64,000 bases of DNA from Lamellibrachia satsuma (taxonomy: Eukaryota > Annelida > Polychaeta > Sabellida > Siboglinidae): positions 2,614,001 to 2,678,000 of the forward strand of contig BSQZ01000068.1 of NCBI GenBank assembly GCA_033239005.1, read 5' to 3'. The notes beneath the pieces are model-generated. The model saw only the letters and a program-made list of their open reading frames with translations. It made no database searches and was not told the origin of the DNA. This document shows, piece by piece, positions 12,404-23,442 of the stretch. The position numbers and the translations under genes were made by a program. The first letter of the stretch is position 1. Every line of letters starts with the position of its first letter.

Positions 12404-13518
12404 AGGGGTGAGATTTACCAAGTCATGGAAGGTAGCCAGTTGGGCTACCAACCTTGCTAGGTGAAGTAGCCCGACAGCTTCTTAGGTAGCCCACTTGCTA
12501 ATCAACACTTTGATTATAGAAAGTAAATACTTTGAAGATACCAACAGACTACGCGAAAAGTCTCCAAGCGTCCTGTGAACTGAACAGTTTTGCTGATTTT
12601 TTACAGGACCTTATTTTACCCTAGCCTAGAGAAACTTTAACCAGGTTCCCGATTAATTCACTATATTCGCTGTATGTATGTTTATATGTGCTTGCATCTC
12701 AGGCACAACACTTTCAGGGATTAATCTATGACCCAATGAAGGAAACGTAGCGCCTTTATTTTTTTATATACCAAGGGTTCTTAGTGGTTGTCATGGTAAA
12801 TCAAAACTTCCAACAATCGCAGAAACCACGCGCGCAGCAGCGAATACTTCGGTGCATAAACCGTTTGAGAGTACATAGCGCCATATGGGCGGTTTATATT
12901 AATTATAGTAGAAAGCACGCACCCACGTATTGGTCTGCGACCTCGGGCCAATATGCTAAATTTACGCGACCTTCTACATTTTGGACATGCAACAAGTATT
13001 GCATCACATGCGTGTCGCGGTTGTTTCTAGTAATACGTTCAAGCGTATTGATGGCATATTGGCCTGAGGCATTTGGTAAACATTGCTATCATGACTGTCA
13101 GGTATAAACTACCATGTAATCCCATCCTGGGGATGGGCATTTTTGCTAGCATATATAAAAGTGGGGCCACGCGGCACCAAGATTATTAACATGACCGGTT
13201 ACTGTTTCAATGTAGAATGACCATCCAGTTACATGTTGAGCGTTGATGTGGTTGATTAAAAATACAATGAATCCTTCGGCTACGGTTTGGCACCATTTCT
13301 TGCCATGTCAAACGTGTCGCAAACACACAATTTATGGTTAAGATATAGCTAGGACAATACTTCTGAGACGTTTATTAACATTCCGTTTATTTTTGCTGGG
13401 TCTAAAATATTGTAGCTCAGTAAATATTTCGAGTCGCCATGTGGGCTACTGTAGTCAAAAATTTAAGTCGCCCGAAGCCATTTTTGCGCGCCATTGGCGA
13501 CCGCTAAATCTTACCCCT
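12404..13518. mobile_element. hAT-like non-autonomous element, ~1.1 kb
   Basis: Left end AGGGGTGAGATTTA and right end TAAATCTTACCCCT are inverted repeats with one mismatch. Flanking octamers are CTTTGTGC (12396-12403) and GTTTGTGC (13519-13526), matching at seven of eight positions as expected for an old hAT duplication. The internal 107-codon frame at 12784 resembles no known transposase. Confidence 0.7.
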
Positions 13519-13526
13519 GTTTGTGC

Positions 13527-16386
13527 GCAATGAAACTCACCAACTACTTTAGACTTCATTGCTGTTCACAGCTCGGTGAATCAGTGTATTCCTTCAACTT
13601 CCTTGTACGATTTAAGATCCCATTTGTAAAAAACTGCATTTAGAACGATGTCAAACACACTGTAAGCTTTATTAAACTGTAAAGAATGGCATGGTTTTCT
13701 ACCATTCATATATCTGAACATAGATATATATATAGTAATAAGATTAGTACTGCATATCTATGATCTCAAACAAATGCATAATACTATATAGATTAGCAAT
13801 AGAACAAATATAGCATTTTCAGTTGCTTAGACTCACACTTAAATGTGTTAGTTTCCTTATTCACCATGACTGAGTAGACTGCAACATTATGTATTTTGAC
13901 AGCCAAACATAATTAGATAACCTATCAGTTGGCCAAGTACCAAGTACCAACCTCGGGACATGTAATAACGTACTACTAAAATGGCAGTATGTACCTGTAA
14001 ATGGTGGCTTCTGTCAGTTCTGTGACATACTTTTGAGTGCCAAATAAGCGTCCATATACGCATATTTATTTGACGAAACATGCCACCCTATACACACCAT
14101 ATTTGGCACTATACGGCTATTAGATTTAGACATTTGTGCCAGCCTATATTCTCCGATAATTGTGGCCAATTCTGAAGCTGCATGTGGCTCCCTCTGATGG
14201 CCAAGTTATTGTCCATTAGAACGACAGTCGTAAATTTAGCTGGAATCCATGATTCAGAGGATCCTAGATTTTGATCCCGAAGCATTAGGCCGTCAGATTT
14301 CTATGATTAGATGAATCGGTCGGAATCCTTAGTTCTCAAGAGCTTGACGTGGTATATTATTAGTTAAAACGCCATTATCACTGCATAAACCGACCATAAA
14401 TGGCTGCCGTGTGCAGCGCCTCAAACTGGTCAAAACTGGCTGGTGGCGGTTTCCCCTGAAACGGGCTTGCATATTCAATTCAATAAAACTTCAATGTCCA
14501 TTTAAAAATGGAAAATTCCCTGGTTTTTTGCATATTCAAAACGCGGTTACTATATCTGTGGTGACGAGACGTGAATATGCACAAAGTTTATGCATATTCG
14601 TTGGGAAAAACCCCAAAATACATGGCGATCCGCATAGTTTACTAAGGACACCTTCACGTCGAGTCAAATAATTTTGCTTTGGTGCTAAAAAATACAAATA
14701 TACTAGTGACTTTTTCGCACTATACTATTATTTGTTTTGAACAATTTGTCCCCTTATGCTGTTATTCAGCACCATACTATTATTAAATTTGATCAATTTG
14801 CCACCCTATAGTGTTATTTGGCCTATATGATTATTTGGCACTCGAGAGTATTACTAGTTGAGACAAGTATTATATAACAGAAATCAGCTACGGTCGATTT
14901 GGCCCACTCTATTAGGGGATTTCTAAGTGGCGGAATTCTAAGAATAATAACTTCGGCCTACAGTCTGATTTGTGCAGAAACAAACACACACACAGCGACA
15001 TGCTAATACAGTAATAATAATATATAATTATTATAAAGCAATATCCATAATATAACGGAAGGCGCTTGACATAGTAAATTTTAGGTTATCAACCGATCGA
15101 CTACTATTGTCAAAGTTGGGAAATGTTTACAACTTGATTAGGCATCTGACAATTCTACGACTACCGAATATTTATTTAGTGATATTATATGTTACATATA
15201 ATATTTGTTTATTTATTACAGATGATATTATCTAATAAACATTTTTAGAGAATAATATTAATTGACTTTTAAATGTAAGGTTATCAACCAACTGGCTAAT
15301 ATAATTTTTTTACTTGTTTTTGTATATATGTTAATACTTTGGTATATTTGGTATTATCTATGTATTAAAATGCTTTATTAATTTGGTGATTAAAACAACT
15401 GACTACATAATGTCAGGGCTTCAGAAATCAAGTCGCCCATTCACCTGTGGCGTGTTGAAATGCTGTCGGGTGAATAAAAATCAGAAATCAATAATATCCC
15501 CATTAAATGTCAAGTTTTAAACTTGTTTTTGCATCTTCATCCGTATATATGTTTATGTGTAGTAAAAACAATTTAATTCTGAATGCATATGTATGTTTTT
15601 CAAGATTCAAAAATGCTAATAATTAAGCGTATAACATTTCCAAGTTACAACGCGCAAGTCGCAAACAGTCAAGTAGAAAATAACGAATGTAATAAGGTCC
15701 ATAGACCCCACTTTCCATTCAGAATACAATAGTCATTTTGGCCCACGGAGCACTGGTTGTATACACGGTTGATTCATCCCATGTGAACGAGAACACTTCA
15801 CGGTTCACCAGTTGCGAAAATGGTTGGTTCAGCCCATGGGCCAAACCCCTTATGGGCCAAAACATCCGACACCCGACAGTGGACCAGTCGATGTAAACCT
15901 TTGGCAATTGCTAGTTATATTTTTATAAGCAACAACATTTAGAATTGACTACAGGAATATTAGAGGATGATATTGTCAAAACTTAAGTGGAAAGATCATC
16001 ACATACACATCCCGGAATTTACTGAACTAAAGTATACGTTTGTCACATAAAGCGATAAATAGATCAACCGGCGCCTACCGGAGCGTAGTGACGTAGTGCT
16101 TCTCTTCCTTGTTTCATGTTAAACAAATAAACAAGGACCCATAACGCACAACGCAACACTGGCCGACATTGAGTATCGCTATCAGCTCTGACGCCACGCA
16201 TTAATTAACGTTAAACAAATAGCATGACTAACTATTCTCCGTCGTCCACTGTCAGCTCGAGGGCGCACGGAGAAACCCCGAGCAACCGAGTGAAAATGTC
16301 AAATGACAGCGGAAGCGACGGGTTTATTGGAAGTCGTTCAGTGCAGAGCATTCTAATTTCACCCGGAATCTGGACAGTCGACTTAC
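13527..16386. other. Chimaerin intron 1, 5' part
   Basis: Non-coding. Contains loosely repeated phrases such as CACCATATTTGGCACTATA and CACCATACTATTATT (14085-14850) that look like decayed repeat material. GC and CpG content rises from about 16050 towards the putative first exon. Confidence 0.5.
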
Positions 16387-16486
16387 CCTGCCGATCCATT
16401 ACTCCAGGCGGCAAACTATCCGCGTGACAATTTTCTACATGTTCGAGACATTTTCTACATGCCTCTCTACGTCCTGTAGCGGCCAA
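16387..16486 (-). CDS. CHN: Chimaerin exon 1 (candidate start exon)
   Basis: On the minus strand ATG GAT CGG CAG G (16399-16387) is followed directly by a strong donor, GTAAGT. It ends in phase 1, exactly what exon 2 at 4861 needs; splicing gives a Glu codon and the N-terminus MDRQEDDEVLQIPLWKSY. This resembles the acidic residues before the WKSY motif in vertebrate chimaerins. The same frame is open further upstream with another ATG at 16486, adding 29 residues (MAATGRREACRKCLEHV and onward), so either ATG could be used. The entry spans both options; the shorter start at 16399 gives the length closer to vertebrate forms. Evidence is phase, donor quality and GC-rich context, not long similarity, so another first exon remains possible. 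Confidence 0.6.
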
Positions 16487-16643
16487 AACTGCCCAGTTTT
16501 ATCGCGATTTCGTGCAATTATGCATTTCTACGCTACGGGAGTCTCCACACCGCCAACAACGTCATTTCCTGTTTTGTCTCGGAGCGCCATCCAGTGTAGG
16601 AGTTGTTTATTACATAGGCTAGGTTGGCGTTATAATGTCAATG
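16400..16643 (-). promoter_or_regulatory. Putative chimaerin promoter / 5' UTR, GC-rich
   Basis: This stretch and the preceding 350 bases are clearly richer in GC and CpG than the AT-rich surroundings, as often seen at animal gene starts. No convincing TATA box was found. A gypsy element begins at 16644 in the same orientation, so its 3' LTR is the immediate upstream sequence. Confidence 0.35.
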
Positions 16644-18125
16644 TGTAGGCTGTGGGTGGTTAGCTTATGCCTAAATTAAGAATAGACCACTGTAAGGCAA
16701 ATTTGAAGATAAAATTGCGTTTATTACAGTTTAACTACTAAAATTATACAAAACCAAGTCTCTCAGTCCTTGCACAATTTGCACTACTGATCTAACTTCG
16801 GTACCTCATCAAAGTATAAAATGTCAACCGAAAGTTCAAAATACAATCAAAAGCAAGAGCATTAAGAACAACAATAAAAGGTGAAAGAACTATACACAAT
16901 AACAAAGACGACCCAAAAGACGACTTAAAAGAAGTCTTAAAAGACGACTTAAAGAATGTCTTAAAAGACGACTGGCCACAACCAGGAGTGAGCCAGGACT
17001 TGCGTTCGCCTGTACAAATACAAACCAAACCAGTAAGCTATTTGCATATCATAGTGTCCAGTGTAAGATGACACATCAACATCTGTTAAATACCATAGTT
17101 CCAACACATTGGTGTTGTTCACAATATTGTCTGTAAAATACCTGTTATCTTATTCAGTACTAATATATAATCATACTTGTAGGTATTAATGTAATACTAG
17201 TACTCTACATGTAAAACAGCCTTAATATAATAAATTCAACAGTCAACCATGTTGTCAATTTCACATGTGCATACCCTGACTAGCCTAGCTGTCATTCCAC
17301 TGTTGTTTACAAGCAAGTCTTGGACACTGCTCAACTTACATGTCTCTAGGGAATACTCAAGATCAGCCCTCTCCCAGCCACCTCCTAGAGCAATTAATCA
17401 ATGTAACTTCAAAGGGAGAGAGGGCACCAGACTGATCCTGGCTTAACTGTAGGGACAGTTACATAATACCTATATACATGCACAAGTTATGCTTGCACCA
17501 TGTCTATCACATCTTATAACATATTAACTATAACAGTAGCACCACTAAACAGGATCAAAACTTAACTTTCTAAAGGGATCTGTACATTTACAAGCTACTG
17601 ACTGGAAGTGGTAAAAATCTCATTAAGCCCTGTTGGGCATTCTTCCCTAAGGTCCAATGACCACTTATTCCTGATCTTCCACATATTAGTAATCAAAGTC
17701 ACCACTAAGTAATTATAACTGATAAAGTAAATGCCTTGACATAAACAGATGACAATTCCCTATCATACAGTATGATACAATTATAAATTGAAAACATTGC
17801 TTAATAAGGTAGAAAACATCATTTAGGGACTTACCAAAACATAGTTGTCATTAACTGTAGAATCACGCCTGGCCCACTGGGGCAGGGCCCCTTCCACTGA
17901 CCACACGTGACCCCTGTCTCTAGGGTGAAAATTTATGTTTAAACAACTGAATTATTAGTAATAAGACCAACTACCTACACTGTAAATACAACTAATTACA
18001 GGACAAATAAACATAGCAATAATAGTTCACTAACTATATTCTCTAAATTACATTACATTACCCTGGGTGCTGCCATCATGTGGTGGGTAACTTAACTACT
18101 CGAACCGACAAGTGACTATGTCACA
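16644..18125 (-). repeat. 3' LTR of gypsy element 1
   Basis: In element sense it starts TGTGACATAG and ends CAGCCTACA. It lies directly upstream of, and in the same orientation as, the chimaerin gene. An inverted solo copy of this family sits at 25937-27418. Confidence 0.95.
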
Positions 18126-18141
18126 TCCACCCCACTTTTGC
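18126..18141 (-). other. Polypurine tract of gypsy element 1
   Basis: Minus-strand AAAAGTGGGGTGGA ends exactly where the 3' LTR starts. It is the plus-strand primer for reverse transcription and fixes the LTR boundary. Confidence 0.85.
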
Positions 18142-18183
18142 TAACATTGCCTTAATGTTAACTAAACACAAGTCATGTTAATT

Positions 18184-21100
18184 CTAGTGTCCATTCAAAG
18201 CCGAACGTGGCTCTCTAAAACGGTTCGAATGCCATCCTGCCGTTGTTCGTGACGATCGCCGCACTGTTGTAATGTCCTCATGTGATCTTTCTGCCTCAGA
18301 GGTGTCTGTCGTTACGTCACAGCCATCGTTGATCGGACTGTCGCCGCTGTCATCACTGCTGCTCACGCGTTCCAGTGGTTGTGGAAGTGAACTTCGTATT
18401 ATGCATCTCCACTGCAGTCGCTCGTCGTCGGATAATACTTCATGACGGTCAGGGTCTATTGTCTTCTCATCAGGAAGACAGGGCCGCTTCCGCCTCGTTG
18501 TTGTTTCTGGTTGGGGACACAATCGAAGATCCACCCGATTCACAGTTCGTAATTCTCCAAACCCGTCAGCTGGTTCGATCACGTACACGTCGTTCTTTCC
18601 CTTTCTCGCAACAACTTTGTATACTTTTCCTTCCCAAACATCTTGGATTTTGTTACGACCTCGAATGTCACGTTTTCTACGGTACACTCGTTGTCCAAAC
18701 GACAAGGGAAGATCACGTGCCTTGCGGTCGTAGTGTTTCTTACGACTATCAGCTTCGTGTACCAGCTGTCTTCGTGCAAGTTGATAGGCTTCTTGCAATC
18801 GTTGTTGGTGACTGGAAACCCAGTCACTTGGCTCCACCTCCTGTTCTCCTGTACCCAGCAGTAGGTCGATTGGTTGTCTAGAATCTCTGCCAAACATCAG
18901 GTAGAATGGTGCGTATCCCGTGCTGGAATGTGGAGTCAGATTGTAGGCGTTGACCACTTCATGTACATGCTCAGCCCACCTTCTCTTCTTCTTCTCCGAT
19001 AATGTTCTCAGTAGATCATGCAGTGTCCGGTTAAACCGCTCGCATTGGCCATTTCCAGCTGGGTGGTAGGGAGTAGTATGAGAACACTGAATTCCATATA
19101 GTTTGCAAAGTTCACTTATTAGCACTGAATCAAAGTTGCGCCCATTGTCGCTGTGTATCCTCTGCGGAATACCGTAAGGTTCAAACCATTGTGTAACCAG
19201 TGCCTTGGCTACAGTCTCTGCTTTCTGGTTTCGGGTTACTACTGCAACTGTGAACTTTGTAAAGACATCGGTGATTATGAGTACATTTTCCCGACCATCT
19301 GACGAGGGCTCTAATACTGTGTAATCGATGGCGACCACCTCTAGGGGTCGTGTAGCAATGAGCCTTCCCAGTGGTGTTCTCATCTTCTTTGCGGGAAATT
19401 TACCAAGCGTACAACGCTCACACAGATTAATCCATGTTTGTACATCTTTGTGTAACGTCGGCCAGTAGCAGCGTGCTCTCACCAGTTTCTCTGTTCTCTC
19501 CACTCCTTGGTGACCTTGTTTGTTGTGCAAACTTTCTAGTACGTTATCTTGCAAACATCTTGGCAACAACAATTGATCAATTTCGCCGACTTTAGAGTCT
19601 AGCACGCGCCGGTAGAGAACTCCATTTGTTTCCACAATGTGATCCCATTGGCGTACCAACTGGATCACATTTGCTGTCTCAGATGATTTCTCGTCCACTG
19701 TCGGGCGTCTTCCTATCTTCCGGTAATAGATGAGTCTACCAATGGTGGAATCAGCAGCCTGTAATTCTCCCATTGCCTCTTTCGGCAGTCCTGGCAATGT
19801 TGTTGTCGCCTGTTCTGCGGGATCTGTATTTACCTTGTATTCACAACACTTAGCAATCTCACGATTGGCGGATTCCTCCATCACCGCTACCCTCAGATTC
19901 ACTGGCAAGTGAGACGTCTGTGTGACCATTGCAAGGCTAGCTTCGACAGTGGGGATGTTGATGCATGTCTTGTTGCATTCACTAAGGCGTGACAATCCGT
20001 CAGCATTAGCATTACAGCGACCAGGGCGGTACCGTATGTCGAAGTTGAATGGTGCCAAAGACGCAGCCCATCTTTGCTCAACAGCTGTCAGCTTTACTTT
20101 CTTGTTGAGGTACGTCAGTGGATTGTTGTCTGTGTAAACAGTGAATGTTCCACCAAGCAGGTAATCGCGGAACTTTTCGGTCACAGCCCATTTTAAGGCT
20201 AGTGTCTCCAATCTCATTGCAGAATAGTTTACATCATTCTTCTCAGCACCCCGTAAACTACGACTAGCATATGCTATCACACGCAGTTTTCCATCTTGCA
20301 TCTGGCTTAGGACAGCTCCCAGCCCCTTGTCACATGCATCTGTCTCAACAATGAATGGCAGGTTATAGTCGGCGAATCCTAGTACTGGTGTTGTCGTCAG
20401 TGCTGTCTTTAAAGCCTTGAATGCTGTCTCACATTTGTCAGTCCAACATTTCTCTAAGCCGTACATTTTGCTGGTTCTTCGTTTCCCTTTTCCCGCCTTG
20501 CAAGCATCGGTTACCACTCGATGTAGTGGACTCGCGATTTGCGTGAAATTAGGTACGTATCTTCGGTAGTAGGAAGCAAAGCCAAGGAATGATCGTAAGT
20601 CCTTGAGAGTTTTCGGGACAGGCCACTTCTCGACGACTGCTATCTTGGACGGATCCGTTGCTACTCCGTCAGCACCGATCAGGTGACCTAAGTACAGCAC
20701 TTCCTTTCTAAAGAAGTTGCATTTCTTCAGCTCCAGTTTCAATCCGAACTGTCGTAACTTGGTGAATACTGCATCCAGCCTCTTCAGGTGTTCTTCGATA
20801 CTCTTTGAGAAGATGACAATGTCATCTAAGTAGACTAATAATATTTCAAACATCTCAGCACTGAAGGTCATTTGCATGAGGCGCTGGAACGTTGCAGCGG
20901 CATTGCATAAGCCGTATGGCATTCGGGTGAATTCATGTAGACCGAATGGTGTTGTAAATGCCGTTTTGTGCTGGTCATCTGGTTCCATCTGCACCTGGTT
21001 ATACGCTGATTGTAGATCCAGTGTTGTAAAATACTGTGCACCTGTCATTGCGTCTAATGACTCCACGATTCTTGGAAGTGGATGAGCATCTTTGATTGTC

Positions 21101-22458
21101 TTGTTGTTAAGTGCTCTGTAATCAATGCACATTCTTAGATCTCCGTTCTTCTTTCGTACTAGTACAGTTGCACTAGCATGGTTGCTCTTACTAGGTACAA
21201 TCGTTCCGTTTCTCATCAGCTTCTCCATGTGTTCCTTCACCTCCTGTAGTTGTGTTGGGGGGATTCTCCGGTACGGCTGAACAACAGGAATGTCGTCTGT
21301 GGTTCGTATATTGTGTTTCACTGCTGTGGTGCAACCAAGGTCGTCAGAAGAACTTGCAAACACATCTTGATGCTTCACAAAGAGTTTCCTTATTTGTATC
21401 ATCTCTTCAGGTGTTCCTTGAAATCCTGACAGCTGTAGGCTTGTTAAGATGTCCTGAACATCTACTTCTGCAGTCGGTGTGACTTTGTCTTCCATTGGAG
21501 TGCTGATGGTAATTGCATTTGCTGAGACCTCCACTCTCATCTCTCGGTAAGGCGTAGCAGGTCGTAACAGCCCAATCCGTGTCCGTGGTTGCAGTTCGAC
21601 ATCGACGTTCGACCCATTGACAACCTTCACATAGAAATACGATCCTTCGACCAACGTATTAACTACTACCAGATTTCCTGGTATCGGTGTCGACAAAGGT
21701 TCGACCAGCATGGAGTCCATACTCCCGCGTCCTCTTGCTTTAACGTTCACGTACGAATTGGCTGGTACTCTAATTGGACAATGACCTGCTACCCTGGCAA
21801 AGCTGACTGCTTCTCTTGTTGGCCTGTAGGCCTCAGTTTTCATGCCGTTTAGCATGTTCTTCAAAACTGGCACCTTCATCAGAACATTTGTTCCCAGAAG
21901 ACCATTTACTTCCTGGCTTGCAAGGTCTGTTGAGTCCTTTACTATCAGTACCCCTCTCCTCGGAACATGTATGCCGCAAACTTCCATATCTATCTCGATA
22001 TATCCTGTGTAAGGTATTTCAATTCCATTTGCTGCTCTGACGACCAACCAACTCTTGGGATCCATCACATCGGCAGCCAATGTTTTCAAATGTTCTTTGA
22101 AGAAACTTTCAGTGACAGTTGTCACTTGACTGCCAGTGTCCATCAGACATACCACTGGAATGCCTCCCATCTTCACTTCTAGTGTTGGTGCATGACCAAC
22201 CAGACATTCTAAGCTGTCATTGTCAGATCTTACAGAGCCAGTCACTCCCTTCTCCACCACTCGGCCCATAGTAGTGGAGCAACCTAGTTTGACGTCTGCT
22301 GACCACATCTCACCTTCACCTGTGCGTCCTTGAATGCGGAACATTCTCTTTGATGGTGACCCAGCTTTCCACAGAAGTAACAAGTCCCTATCCCCTTGCC
22401 GTCTCCAGCAGAGCGACAGTCTCTGGCCATATGTCCAGGTTTCCGACATTTGAAGCAT
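18184..22458 (-). CDS. pol: Gypsy pol polyprotein (protease, RT, RNase H, integrase)
   Basis: A 1424-codon open frame. Domains in order: aspartic protease with DTGS at 107-110; reverse transcriptase with YLDD at 543-546; RNase H with ETDACDKGLGA near 705-714; integrase zinc module H978, H983, C1013, C1016; integrase catalytic core D1045, D1104, E1140; then a basic C-terminal region with a VWEGKVYKVV module. All key catalytic residues are present. The frame overlaps the end of gag by about 175 bases and is shifted -1 relative to it. Its first 58 or so codons are therefore probably not translated as an independent start; a Gag-Pol fusion by -1 frameshifting is expected. No classic slippery heptamer stands out near the gag stop. 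Intact despite its length, in line with a recent insertion. Confidence 0.96.
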   Translation of the reverse strand: MLQMSETWTYGQRLSLCWRRQGDRDLLLLWKAGSPSKRMFRIQGRTGEGEMWSADVKLGCSTTMGRVVEKGVTGSVRSDNDSLECLVGHAPTLEVKMGGIPVVCLMDTGSQVTTVTESFFKEHLKTLAADVMDPKSWLVVRAANGIEIPYTGYIEIDMEVCGIHVPRRGVLIVKDSTDLASQEVNGLLGTNVLMKVPVLKNMLNGMKTEAYRPTREAVSFARVAGHCPIRVPANSYVNVKARGRGSMDSMLVEPLSTPIPGNLVVVNTLVEGSYFYVKVVNGSNVDVELQPRTRIGLLRPATPYREMRVEVSANAITISTPMEDKVTPTAEVDVQDILTSLQLSGFQGTPEEMIQIRKLFVKHQDVFASSSDDLGCTTAVKHNIRTTDDIPVVQPYRRIPPTQLQEVKEHMEKLMRNGTIVPSKSNHASATVLVRKKNGDLRMCIDYRALNNKTIKDAHPLPRIVESLDAMTGAQYFTTLDLQSAYNQVQMEPDDQHKTAFTTPFGLHEFTRMPYGLCNAAATFQRLMQMTFSAEMFEILLVYLDDIVIFSKSIEEHLKRLDAVFTKLRQFGLKLELKKCNFFRKEVLYLGHLIGADGVATDPSKIAVVEKWPVPKTLKDLRSFLGFASYYRRYVPNFTQIASPLHRVVTDACKAGKGKRRTSKMYGLEKCWTDKCETAFKALKTALTTTPVLGFADYNLPFIVETDACDKGLGAVLSQMQDGKLRVIAYASRSLRGAEKNDVNYSAMRLETLALKWAVTEKFRDYLLGGTFTVYTDNNPLTYLNKKVKLTAVEQRWAASLAPFNFDIRYRPGRCNANADGLSRLSECNKTCINIPTVEASLAMVTQTSHLPVNLRVAVMEESANREIAKCCEYKVNTDPAEQATTTLPGLPKEAMGELQAADSTIGRLIYYRKIGRRPTVDEKSSETANVIQLVRQWDHIVETNGVLYRRVLDSKVGEIDQLLLPRCLQDNVLESLHNKQGHQGVERTEKLVRARCYWPTLHKDVQTWINLCERCTLGKFPAKKMRTPLGRLIATRPLEVVAIDYTVLEPSSDGRENVLIITDVFTKFTVAVVTRNQKAETVAKALVTQWFEPYGIPQRIHSDNGRNFDSVLISELCKLYGIQCSHTTPYHPAGNGQCERFNRTLHDLLRTLSEKKKRRWAEHVHEVVNAYNLTPHSSTGYAPFYLMFGRDSRQPIDLLLGTGEQEVEPSDWVSSHQQRLQEAYQLARRQLVHEADSRKKHYDRKARDLPLSFGQRVYRRKRDIRGRNKIQDVWEGKVYKVVARKGKNDVYVIEPADGFGELRTVNRVDLRLCPQPETTTRRKRPCLPDEKTIDPDRHEVLSDDERLQWRCIIRSSLPQPLERVSSSDDSGDSPINDGCDVTTDTSEAERSHEDITTVRRSSRTTAGWHSNRFREPRSALNGH

Positions 22459-23333
22459 ATTCCTGCACTGCGCATCCTGCTCAATGGACCTCTCTGTGTT
22501 CCGCTAGCTAGCTGACGTAGCTCCTCTTGGTTCTTAGCCAACTCTTGCTGTTGGTGTGCAATTCCTTCGATCAGGGTTTGCTGTTTGGCCATCATCTCTG
22601 TCAGCATCTTCACCACTTGATCGCTGTGAGGTTGCTGCGGCAGAGATTGCATCGGTTTCGCGTCTACTATCTGCGAAGAAGTCCGTACTTTCTTCTTGGT
22701 TTCCGTCTCTGTGGACCACTGTATCGCTGTCTCCCTGCAGGTGATGAATGTACTCTCAGGCTCATTTGTCACCTGCTTCTTCAGTTCCCATCTCAGATAT
22801 GGCTCGCGCACATTTTCAATTAGCTGATCTCTGAGCATTGTGTCTCGGTCGACCACATGATCTGGGGACGTGTTTTCCAGTCGGTCTATCAGTTGAACGA
22901 GCTGGTGAGAATACTCTGTGATGGTCTCACCCTCCATCTGTTTCCTTTCGTAGAAATGTCTTAGCAACTGGGAAGCACTTGCCCGTTCGCCAAACGTCTC
23001 ACGAAGATTTTTGAAAAGGGCATCTGCATCGTTTAACTGGTCAGCAGGGCGACATCTAACTTCCCGTCGTGCTGGTCCTTCAAGGTGGGATAACAGATAG
23101 TCTGCTGCTTCTTTTCCTGTCAGACCCTGCGCACTTATCATGGCATGTGCATCCTCTATCCACTCAGTGACTGTTTCTGCTCCCGACCCCGAGAAGTTTC
23201 GGAGTCGTCGCTCACGCTGTACAACCACCGTCACTGGTGCTGAGGCACTCTCTTTTTGCTCCAGCAAATTTTTCAGTTGCTGACGCATCGTTTCTAGCTC
23301 ATCGCGCACTTCTTCGATATCCTCCTGGTCCAT
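22284..23333 (-). CDS. gag: Gypsy gag polyprotein with two CCHC zinc knuckles
   Basis: A 349-codon frame encoding the structural protein of the retrotransposon particle. It starts MDQEDIEEVRDELETM with a short coiled-coil-like stretch. A capsid-like region with conserved YLLSHLEGPAR and ETFGERASASQLL segments follows. Two zinc knuckles are at C293-C296-H301-C306 (CFKCRKPGHMARDC) and C318-C321-H326-C331. The start lies about 90 bp after the primer-binding site. The stop TAG at 22284 is in the overlap with pol. Confidence 0.93.
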   Translation of the reverse strand: MDQEDIEEVRDELETMRQQLKNLLEQKESASAPVTVVVQRERRLRNFSGSGAETVTEWIEDAHAMISAQGLTGKEAADYLLSHLEGPARREVRCRPADQLNDADALFKNLRETFGERASASQLLRHFYERKQMEGETITEYSHQLVQLIDRLENTSPDHVVDRDTMLRDQLIENVREPYLRWELKKQVTNEPESTFITCRETAIQWSTETETKKKVRTSSQIVDAKPMQSLPQQPHSDQVVKMLTEMMAKQQTLIEGIAHQQQELAKNQEELRQLASGTQRGPLSRMRSAGICFKCRKPGHMARDCRSAGDGKGIGTCYFCGKLGHHQRECSAFKDAQVKVRCGQQTSN

Positions 23334-23420
23334 ACTCTTTAACCTGGGTGGCCAGTCGTCTTATCAAAAATTAACTTAAAATTTTGGTCCTGCCTATAAT
23401 TTTTTGAGTTAAAAAGGTCT

Positions 23421-23438
23421 ACCCCACTTCTGGTACCA
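23421..23438 (-). other. Primer-binding site of gypsy element 1
   Basis: Minus-strand TGGTACCAGAAGTGGGGT starts four bases after the 5' LTR end. TGG plus 15 bases is the expected complement of a tRNA 3' end carrying CCA. The pattern looks most like a leucine tRNA, but the genome's tRNA set is needed to confirm. Confidence 0.7.
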
Positions 23439-23442
23439 TAAA

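Noticed and set aside
18375..18881. 168-codon plus-strand frame inside gypsy 1
   Set aside because: Antisense shadow of the integrase C-terminal region. No family signature.
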